64,000 nt of DNA from Aquimarina pacifica (lineage in GTDB: Bacteria; Bacteroidota; Bacteroidia; Flavobacteriales; Flavobacteriaceae): NCBI RefSeq assembly GCF_000520955.1, contig NZ_JACC01000035.1:1-64000 (forward strand), in the 5' to 3' direction. Position 1 is the stretch's first letter; each line of letters opens with the position of its first letter. The notes beneath the pieces were generated by a model. It saw nothing but the letters and a program-made list of their open reading frames with translations, did not search any database and was not told the origin of the DNA. The position numbers were made by a program, and so were the translations under genes. Below are positions 57,105 through 64,000 of this stretch, one piece after another.

Positions 57105-57257
57105 ATGAAGACCACAGAAAAGTTACTCCAACATAGGAATTCGGATGTATTAGCAACAGCACTTAAGTTAATTACTGCCATCTATATAGTTTCGAGAACA
57201 GTAAAAACATGTACAGACCTGTATTATCAAATTGAAAATGAAAAGCGAAAGAGATAA
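57105..57257 (+). CDS. 50-residue small protein with a hydrophobic helix
   Basis: The frame MKTTEKLLQHRNSDVLATAL then KLITAIYIVSRTVKTCTDLY ends in KRKR. It starts 9 bp after the previous stop, and its charged ends and central hydrophobic helix resemble its neighbour, so it is probably a real gene despite its length. Confidence 0.5.
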   Translation: MKTTEKLLQHRNSDVLATALKLITAIYIVSRTVKTCTDLYYQIENEKRKR

Positions 57258-57266
57258 TGTTTTAAA

Positions 57267-57431
57267 ATGACTATTAACATCTCTTATCGTAACCGTTCGG
57301 CAAACTACATCTTGTATAATTTTGATTTAGGTTCTAGTTTTGCGGTATGCAAAAAGAAAAGACCAAAAGAAAGAGATGTACTCCATTTTAAAGAACTGGC
57401 GAAAAACGTGGTATTAATTATGGTATTATGA
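57267..57431 (+). CDS. 54-residue small basic protein
   Basis: The frame starts MTINISYRNRSANYILYNFD and contains KKKRPKERDVLHFKELAKNV. It begins 10 bp after the previous frame and overlaps the next by ATGA (57428-57431), a sign of translational coupling. No family was recognised. Confidence 0.45.
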   Translation: MTINISYRNRSANYILYNFDLGSSFAVCKKKRPKERDVLHFKELAKNVVLIMVL

Positions 57432-57601
57432 AATACTGGAATAGACAGTTTAGGATTGATTTTCCAGAACCTAAAATACGAATTTCAAAACAAGAGACTA
57501 TTTTTATTCCTGTAGAAATCTCTTACCTGTGGTTCACTACTTTTACCACCACCGAATTTTTTGTCGTTCTTGTTGTTTTACTTTGGAAGCAATTGTTATA
57601 A
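57428..57601 (+). CDS. 57-residue small protein, possibly frameshifted
   Basis: The frame starts MKYWNRQFRIDFPEPKIRIS and ends in a hydrophobic run, FFVVLVVLLWKQLL. In another frame the DNA just beyond reads TLEAIVITTTERYLKSIGLL then EDENAIIMIPTI before a stop at about 57678, which looks like the continuation of a longer protein. A frameshift mutation or a programmed shift in the run of Ts near 57558 is possible. Confidence 0.4.
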   Translation: MKYWNRQFRIDFPEPKIRISKQETIFIPVEISYLWFTTFTTTEFFVVLVVLLWKQLL

Positions 57602-57693
57602 CAACCACCGAACGTTACTTAAAATCTATAGGACTGTTAGAAGATGAAAATGCAATTATTATGATTCCTACTATTTAAGTAGTATTTAATAAA

Positions 57694-57721
57694 GAAAAGC
57701 TGTCCAGTAAGACAGCTTTTC
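57694..57721. terminator. Bidirectional terminator between convergent units
   Basis: A perfect 11-bp stem GAAAAGCTGTC / GACAGCTTTTC with a 6-nt loop has A and T runs on its two sides. It can end both the small-gene cluster and the toxin/immunity transcript. Confidence 0.8.
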
Positions 57722-57732
57722 CTGAAATTCCA

Positions 57733-58521
57733 TTATTTTAGCTCCATTAACTTCCTAAATCTTTTAGCATCTTCGGTTTCGAGAAACAAATCAGGATTTT
57801 TAGTATTAACGATTACATATTGAGATTGGTTTAATCTCTTTTGGGCAACTTTAAGTTCTGATTTATCCAATCGCCAAATAGTTAATTGGTCATTCAATTT
57901 TACTATTCCCCCTATATTTTCTTTAATTAACTCTTTAATTATTGGTTGATCAATTTGGGTATTATTAAGAATATTATATTCATAAACATTTTTAATATAA
58001 CCTTCTTTAACTCCCATTGAATGAAAAATCCACTTTTGTTCCAAAACAGAGTTATTTTTAGATTCTTTCTGCTTCTTTCTATAATCGTTTATATATCCAT
58101 AATCAAAAGAATATACGTCATTCATATTATGAATTAATTGATTAACAAGAGTCTTGTCAAAATATTTCTTATCTATAATTATTTCTAAGCTAATAGACGA
58201 TAAATTTGGAGGATGTTCTAAATTCATAATTGGGTTATTTATGATGAAATAATTTTCAGAACGATTATCGTTAAAATAAGCCATTATGTTTACTACATCT
58301 TTATTTTCCAAACTATTTATAGCTTTTAGAAAACCTTCTTTCGTTTTCCATACTTTTCTGCCATAATTATAAGCAAAACTTAATGAAGTAGGTTTGTCAA
58401 TACTCTGTAAAATGAAATCATATAGAACCTTAAAACAATCTTTAATTAAAAAAAACTCTCCTTCTAAGGGGGTCACTATCTTACAGAATTCAATTATTTT
58501 ATATTTATCTTGAAAAAACAT
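57733..58521 (-). CDS. Probable immunity protein for the RHS toxin
   Basis: The 262-residue protein has no signal peptide and starts MFFQDKYKIIEFCKIVTPLE. No catalytic motif is recognised. It lies 7 bp downstream of a polymorphic-toxin gene on the same strand, the standard place for a cognate immunity gene. Its end (QYVIVNTKNPDLFLETEDAK) is charged and mostly alpha/beta in pattern. The family is not recognised; the immunity role is inferred from position. Confidence 0.6.
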   Translation of the reverse strand: MFFQDKYKIIEFCKIVTPLEGEFFLIKDCFKVLYDFILQSIDKPTSLSFAYNYGRKVWKTKEGFLKAINSLENKDVVNIMAYFNDNRSENYFIINNPIMNLEHPPNLSSISLEIIIDKKYFDKTLVNQLIHNMNDVYSFDYGYINDYRKKQKESKNNSVLEQKWIFHSMGVKEGYIKNVYEYNILNNTQIDQPIIKELIKENIGGIVKLNDQLTIWRLDKSELKVAQKRLNQSQYVIVNTKNPDLFLETEDAKRFRKLMELK

Positions 58522-58528
58522 AATTATT

Positions 58529-61500
58529 TTATTTTGAAAATATTTTATTTAGCAATCTTGCACCCCAGTATACGTTTATACCAACTGTTTTGATCCCATT
58601 TAAGTTCAAAAAATCTCTGTTTCTTGATCTTAAAATACTTAACACATCCGTTTTAGAACCAATTTCAATAGCACGAACTTTTCCATTTTTATATAGAACA
58701 CCGACATCAGGTCTGGGACCGTATCGTAAGCCTTTGGGTGTTAAATTTCCCATTAATGACCTATACCCTCTATCTAATGTTACTCTAACTACATTTGGAT
58801 TCAAGGAATAAAATCTAGCTGCTAAGTTACTAAAAAAAGCATGTCCTCTAGTACCTGTTTTTTGTGCTGTTCCGACAATTTTGCTTCCAGTTCGTCCAAC
58901 TCTTGACAACCCTTTTAGAACCCCTGCACCTGGCACTATACTTAACGCTTCTATTTTTGCTCCTGCCATCTGCCCACCCATTGTATGAGCTAGGTTATTA
59001 ATATCACCCGTTGCTGCCGCATTATGTATGTCATACACCTGTCTTGCATGCTTAAGCATAGGGAAAGACATTTCTGCACCCCCCATTAGTCGTTGCATAT
59101 AGGCTTCTCCGGTAAACATAGAGGATGGGTTCGTAACGATATTTACCAGACCGTTCCACATGCCTTTCACATGACTTAGCTGACCTCCTAAATAACTATT
59201 TCCCGCACTCACAAACATATCTCCAATCCCCGGGTTGGGTGCAATCATAGGGTCGGCACTGGCATAATTTTGTGAGGTTTCTACGACCCTAGGAACTCTT
59301 GTGGCACTTTCGCTACTGCCACGACTAAATAAACTAAAAGGCATTGCTAACAAGTTTGTTATCCCATCCCATGCACTATCAATATTATTGCCTATCCAAC
59401 TTCCTACTTGGGTATCTTCAAAAATTTTATAGCCTGCAATCGCTGCAATAGCATATTTTAGAACGATAACACTTTCTATAGCCAATTCTCCACTAGGGTC
59501 CGTATACTTTAGAGGATTATTAAGGACATAACTGTATCGGTTATAGTTTTGGGTATCATACGGGTTCTGTATATAATTATCAGGGGATAAAAACCTACCT
59601 AGATTCGGGTCATACATTCTTCCATTCATATGTATAAGTCCCACATCAAAGAAATGTTCATGCCCCGTATACCCGCGATCAATAAGGTTATTATATCCAA
59701 AATCGGTATTATTCTCACTTGACCAAAACGCATCTATAGTTCCCCATGCACCAAATTGTCTTGATTCGACCAAGGTGACAGAGGTATCTGCGGCACCTTC
59801 CTTTTCTTGTTTTAGGATGTTTATAATACTTCCCAAGTGATCGCGATGTAAATAGTATTGATTGGGACCATCACTACTCCCATCGGTAAATAGCTCTATC
59901 TGTACCATTGGTGCAGTATATGCGTCTCCACCCTTAAAAGAGATAAACTTATAACTATCTGCTTCTCTGTCATACACCACCTCGACAGGTATGATCGAAG
60001 AATAGATTTTGTGATATCTACGCTCTTCTTTGGTAGTTTGCTCACCTCCATACCATGCCTGTGTTCTATCCATCATAGGACCATAGGCAAAACTGACCCT
60101 GCCTTTTCCTTGTTCGTAAATCTCCACAGGTTTTTTGTGGGCATTGTAGGTGATTTCTTGTCCTATTCGATTTTCAAAATATTCCTCTCCGTTATTATTT
60201 AAGGTAATATCCTTTATCTGATATCGATGATCACCACTGGCATAAGCATATTCACCGATATTGGTATCACTGGTAATTCGCCCACGAGTATCAAAAGTTT
60301 TGGTTTGTGCAAAAGGACCGCTTATTACGGTTAATCGTTCCTTTGCATCATAGGTAAATGTTTCTTCATATTTTTGAACATTTCCCACATTTGTTTCATG
60401 TATTCTATTACTTAATGTACCTCTGGCGGTATTAAAGGAATAGCTAGTTTTTATATCGTAGGTATCTGCATTAGTACTGCCTAATTGATCTCCTTTTGTA
60501 TATCCGTATGCGTCATAATTTTTTTGGTGCAAATAAGTATCACTGCCAAAAGTTATGAGTGTCGGTTGTTCTCTTTCGTTCATACCCTTAATGGTCCAGT
60601 CCCCAGAAATACCCGTATACATACCACTCGTATCATAGGTATAGGATTGTAGCATCGTACTGGATTGTCCCCCTACTTGTGCGGTATGCGTTTCTGATTG
60701 TATTCTAGCGTAAGCATCATAGCTCATTTTTTTTGTAAATGTCCCGTTTGATGTAATTTCTGTAATCTGTGAAGGACGCAAATCACTATCATAGTCGTAG
60801 GTGTAATTATGTGTAGACCCGGTAATGGCATCTGTAGCTGCCATTCCTACCAGTAGCTTGCTACTACTATCATAGGTATAATAGGTGGTCATGTCCGTTA
60901 GATCTCCTTTACTTTTTTCTAATTGTAGTCTACCGTTTGGCAAATATTCATAGGTGGTGCTACCCTTGGGAGTTGTTTCTTTGGTTACTTCGCCAAAACC
61001 ATTATACTCATAGGTATATACTCCTCCCGAAGGATCGGTAAGTTTAGTTCTACGCCCCCAACCATCTTGTTCTATAAGCTGATTTACACCAAAATGACCT
61101 ACGGATCTTAAGGCTCCATTGCCATAATAGTTTAGAGCGATGGATTCTCCAGAGTCAATTACAAATATATCTTGACCCATAGGATTTTTTTCTGTACTTA
61201 CTGTTTTGACCCCGTCATTCACTGTAGTTGTTAATTTATCATAGGTATACGTAATGGTCTGACCGGTATATAATTCTTGTGTACTGACTCTACCATAAAA
61301 ATCATAAGATGTTGTATTCCATTGTGTAGGAGAACTACCAAAGTGAGGCTCACTTTGTCCCGTTAGCCGATCTAGCATATCATAATCATAGGTAACTCGT
61401 ATCCATTCTCCCCCAAAACTCTTTTTACCGATATACTGGATTCTACCCAGTGGGTCATACTGGGTGATGGTTGCACTACCGTCATTACTCTCTGTAGTGA

Positions 61501-64000
61501 CTTGGTATCTAAGATCTGTCTCAGTATAGGTCGTTGTTGTACTTATACCCAAATCATCTGTAACACCAATAATACGATTCCAAACATCGTATGTATAGTG
61601 TATGGATTGATTAAAAGGATTTGTCTCTTTGGTAAGAAACCCTGTAGCTGTATTATAGGCATAAGTAGAGGTTAATCCTTCTACATCCGTGGCTTCGGTC
61701 ATAAAACGACCAGAAGAATCGTAGGTTGCACTAATGGTTCTACCAACTTCTCCATAGGGAGTTGTAGTGGTTTCTATAACGTTACCAAAATTATCATACG
61801 TATAGGTTTCTGTATTAAACTCTGTATCATTTCCTTTGACTTGTAAGGCAGTGAGTAAGTATCCCGAATAGGTATATTGTTCTTCTGTACTAAATGTTTT
61901 TGTGCCTATTGTAGAGGTTACTTTTTTGTGTGATGGTCTACCTATAGAATAGGACCCAGTACTTGTGTTATTGTTATAAGTAAGCTCAGTAATCATACTA
62001 CCCTTACCAGAATAATTGACAGTTTCATTGGTAGGATTGCCATAACTATCGTATTGATATTGTGTTGTGGTTGTTGTACCTAACAATTGGTTTTGATGGG
62101 TACTAGTGTCTACCTCTAATCTGAATACTTTGTTAGTACCCAAGGTATAGTCATATGCTGTATTTGTATGGGTAATGTAATCCGAAGGAATCGTACCAAA
62201 ACGATGGGTATATGGAGTCTTATACTGATCAGTAACCGCGCCTCTTAATTGTAGATCTCGCGTAGTATTGGTATAGATCAATTGGCTTGTATCATTAACA
62301 GGATACCAATTACTGCGAGCGATATACTTGAACCCCATAAATCCTAATCCCCCAAGATGGGAAACCCCTCCTTTATAATAATAATTCTGATATCGACTAA
62401 CATTTGGTGCCGATTTTTCTATGGTACGTACTAATTTGATGGTGGGAGCACTAACAATATCTACATAGGGATATGTCATTTGATAAGGATCAGAAGAGTA
62501 TACATTGGTCGTAGGATACGAATCACTAAAAGGATCTAGATCACTATATCTAATAGAATAATCAGTATCATTTTGAGTTATCGTTTGTATAGTAGATGTT
62601 AATTTATGATCATAATTATAGCTGAAAGAATGTATATTACGATCACTAATGGTAGCAAACTCTAATTTATTATTGGGTTGATCAGAAGATAAGAAAATAG
62701 GAAGCGGATAATGTTTTGTCTGACCTCTGGATGTTGAATAGCTCCCGGCAACCTCAAATCCTACAAAATTACTAGAGGCAGACATTCCGTTATTTTTGAA
62801 CATTGTTATTTGTTGGTAGCCATCAGTTCCATCATTATTTGTACTTGAATTATGACTTATGATGTCTGTTTTTCCATCCCCATTAATATCTATCGGGATC
62901 AAATTATACGTATAGGCTTTTCCTGTTATAGGGTGATATGTACTTGCATTATATGTAAATGCATAGGTTCCCGAAGTTCCTATAAATGATGTTCCGGTGG
63001 CTGTAAATAGATAAAATAGCCTAAAACCGTCAGTACTTGGTGTAAGAAAATCCGTTTTTCCATCTCCATTATAATCTCCTAGTAAAATGGGCATGTCGGT
63101 TTTAATAGCCGTATTTGTACTTTGCCAGAGTAATTGCAATGAATGAGTATCCATATCAAAGGAATACACATATACTTTTCCGGTAGTAAAATGAAGAAGA
63201 TCCGTTTTTCCATCCCCATTAACATCAGCTGCCAGCAGTCTATCCCCTGAGATATAGGATGCTTGTAATACGCCCGAATTCGTAACAAAACCTGTCGTCT
63301 TTCGCCGATCCATGTCTATAAAATGCACTTCTGGTGTAGGCGTATTGTTTGTATCATTACACTGACAATATGTTGACCCCCAACCTTTACAATCTGTACT
63401 TGTATATTCTTTAGGGATCGCAACGATATCGGTTAATCCATCACCGTTAAAATCACCGGAAACATATTCCTGTGGAATAATTCTTGAAAAATTACTAGAG
63501 AAACATGTCAAATCTGTAGAATAGGTGGGTGGATTCCATGTTTTTTCATAGTGTACAGTAAGTGGTTCTGAAGCGCCATTAGAATACGCCTTTAATACTG
63601 CTTGACCTGAACTACTATTATGCTTTATAATGGTAAACCCTTGACCTGATATCATATTGTTGTTATCATTTAATAAGGTCATGGGTACAATCTTTTCAAA
63701 TTCACCAGAATCTACAGTAATAGCAGATTCATAATTCTGATTTTTAAACACCCTAAATTCATCGTTTGTTTTTGGATGTATAATAAAATCCATTCTACCA
63801 TTACCTGTTAAATCCATCGTCACAACTTCTGAGGTACGTTGCTCAATCCCCACAGCAGGAAGATTTGCGGTAATCAAAGAATAATCAACAGACTCACTAC
63901 CTCGATTATAGTTATAGGTAAAATTAATTGGACTATGTGCCTGAGAATTGTCTCCCGTTTTTTCGATAATCTGTTCTAATATATCATAATCCAGTGCATC
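58529..64000 (-). CDS. FG-GAP/RHS-repeat polymorphic toxin, 5' end outside the window
   Basis: The minus-strand frame is open to the right edge, giving at least 1823 residues; the N-terminus lies outside. The visible N-terminal part has FG-GAP/VCBS calcium-type repeats (DVNGDGKTDLLHF, DYNGDGKTDFLTP, DINGDGKTDIISH). Long YD/RHS repeats follow (YTYDNFGNVIETTTTPYG, YDPLGRIQYIG). The RHS core signature MNGRMYDPNLGRFLSPDNYI ends at DPSGEL (about 59490). Beyond it, 317 variable residues end in a domain with RPDVGVLYKNGKVRAIEIGS then KTD, a nuclease-like Asp...Glu-x-x-Ser-Lys pattern. RHS shells encapsulate a C-terminal toxin. The export route is not visible here. Confidence 0.9.
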   Translation of the reverse strand, partial: DALDYDILEQIIEKTGDNSQAHSPINFTYNYNRGSESVDYSLITANLPAVGIEQRTSEVVTMDLTGNGRMDFIIHPKTNDEFRVFKNQNYESAITVDSGEFEKIVPMTLLNDNNNMISGQGFTIIKHNSSSGQAVLKAYSNGASEPLTVHYEKTWNPPTYSTDLTCFSSNFSRIIPQEYVSGDFNGDGLTDIVAIPKEYTSTDCKGWGSTYCQCNDTNNTPTPEVHFIDMDRRKTTGFVTNSGVLQASYISGDRLLAADVNGDGKTDLLHFTTGKVYVYSFDMDTHSLQLLWQSTNTAIKTDMPILLGDYNGDGKTDFLTPSTDGFRLFYLFTATGTSFIGTSGTYAFTYNASTYHPITGKAYTYNLIPIDINGDGKTDIISHNSSTNNDGTDGYQQITMFKNNGMSASSNFVGFEVAGSYSTSRGQTKHYPLPIFLSSDQPNNKLEFATISDRNIHSFSYNYDHKLTSTIQTITQNDTDYSIRYSDLDPFSDSYPTTNVYSSDPYQMTYPYVDIVSAPTIKLVRTIEKSAPNVSRYQNYYYKGGVSHLGGLGFMGFKYIARSNWYPVNDTSQLIYTNTTRDLQLRGAVTDQYKTPYTHRFGTIPSDYITHTNTAYDYTLGTNKVFRLEVDTSTHQNQLLGTTTTTQYQYDSYGNPTNETVNYSGKGSMITELTYNNNTSTGSYSIGRPSHKKVTSTIGTKTFSTEEQYTYSGYLLTALQVKGNDTEFNTETYTYDNFGNVIETTTTPYGEVGRTISATYDSSGRFMTEATDVEGLTSTYAYNTATGFLTKETNPFNQSIHYTYDVWNRIIGVTDDLGISTTTTYTETDLRYQVTTESNDGSATITQYDPLGRIQYIGKKSFGGEWIRVTYDYDMLDRLTGQSEPHFGSSPTQWNTTSYDFYGRVSTQELYTGQTITYTYDKLTTTVNDGVKTVSTEKNPMGQDIFVIDSGESIALNYYGNGALRSVGHFGVNQLIEQDGWGRRTKLTDPSGGVYTYEYNGFGEVTKETTPKGSTTYEYLPNGRLQLEKSKGDLTDMTTYYTYDSSSKLLVGMAATDAITGSTHNYTYDYDSDLRPSQITEITSNGTFTKKMSYDAYARIQSETHTAQVGGQSSTMLQSYTYDTSGMYTGISGDWTIKGMNEREQPTLITFGSDTYLHQKNYDAYGYTKGDQLGSTNADTYDIKTSYSFNTARGTLSNRIHETNVGNVQKYEETFTYDAKERLTVISGPFAQTKTFDTRGRITSDTNIGEYAYASGDHRYQIKDITLNNNGEEYFENRIGQEITYNAHKKPVEIYEQGKGRVSFAYGPMMDRTQAWYGGEQTTKEERRYHKIYSSIIPVEVVYDREADSYKFISFKGGDAYTAPMVQIELFTDGSSDGPNQYYLHRDHLGSIINILKQEKEGAADTSVTLVESRQFGAWGTIDAFWSSENNTDFGYNNLIDRGYTGHEHFFDVGLIHMNGRMYDPNLGRFLSPDNYIQNPYDTQNYNRYSYVLNNPLKYTDPSGELAIESVIVLKYAIAAIAGYKIFEDTQVGSWIGNNIDSAWDGITNLLAMPFSLFSRGSSESATRVPRVVETSQNYASADPMIAPNPGIGDMFVSAGNSYLGGQLSHVKGMWNGLVNIVTNPSSMFTGEAYMQRLMGGAEMSFPMLKHARQVYDIHNAAATGDINNLAHTMGGQMAGAKIEALSIVPGAGVLKGLSRVGRTGSKIVGTAQKTGTRGHAFFSNLAARFYSLNPNVVRVTLDRGYRSLMGNLTPKGLRYGPRPDVGVLYKNGKVRAIEIGSKTDVLSILRSRNRDFLNLNGIKTVGINVYWGARLLNKIFSK

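Noticed and set aside
63877-63879. TTG start for the RHS gene at 63879
   Set aside because: The frame stays open for 41 more codons to the window edge and the sequence there is protein-like, so the gene begins outside.

Overview
The window looks like the chromosome of a marine member of the Flavobacteriaceae (Bacteroidota). The evidence is the gliding/type IX secretion cluster gldK-gldL-gldM-gldN, secreted enzymes ending in T9SS type A sorting domains, an alginate-lyase-type polysaccharide lyase, AT-rich DNA with promoters of the TTG-N(17-20)-TAnnTTTG kind, and a Bacteroidota-type tyrosine recombinase module. An Aquimarina-like genus is plausible, but the sequence read by eye does not settle it.

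Layout. (1) 1-9.4 kb is a minus-strand run: an incomplete TPR-CHAT protein, groEL-groES, secG, a TPR protein, an LptE-like lipoprotein, a sigma-54-type activator and miaB. (2) 9.6-19.6 kb is mainly plus strand: topA, an arginase-fold protein that has lost metal ligands, gldKLMN, a FAD oxidoreductase, and a convergent DUF983 gene. (3) 19.6-29.3 kb holds an ABC-F ATPase, a MarR regulator followed by an RND efflux operon (adaptor, pump, TolC-like channel), a GNAT acetyltransferase and two small Cys-rich proteins. (4) 30-47.8 kb is an accessory secretome region. It has a 1682-residue polysaccharide lyase with two lyase-like regions and a tail-fibre-like C-terminus, two small paralogues of that C-terminus, an unknown secreted protein, a T9SS-sorted esterase, a membrane TPR/LuxR-type regulator with a decayed duplicate of its HTH end, two lipoproteins (one LVIVD-like), a relic gene, a further tail-fibre-like protein and a T9SS-sorted subtilase. 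(5) 47.9-56.3 kb is a compact integrated element: tyrosine recombinase, unknown protein, excisionase-like HTH, VirE-N/BT4734-like protein, PriCT-2/DUF3987 protein, a 9-bp iteron-like region, an unknown protein and a 17-copy, 50-bp tandem array with a 300-bp higher-order repeat. A 12-bp repeat at 47941 and 56264 may mark its ends. (6) 56.9-64 kb has a cluster of very small genes facing a partial FG-GAP/RHS polymorphic toxin gene and its likely immunity gene.

How the genes fit together. GldKLMN is the core motor and ring of the T9SS. The esterase and subtilase here carry C-terminal signals for that system. The polysaccharide lyase and its paralogues instead carry a shared tail-fibre-like C-terminus ending in a coiled coil, which suggests oligomerisation or surface display by another route. 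The most unusual items are this lyase family with its non-canonical C-terminus, the hierarchical 50-bp array, the mirrored 9-bp repeat clusters after the DUF3987 gene, and the RHS toxin/immunity end. All family assignments come from reading motifs; no database search was run.
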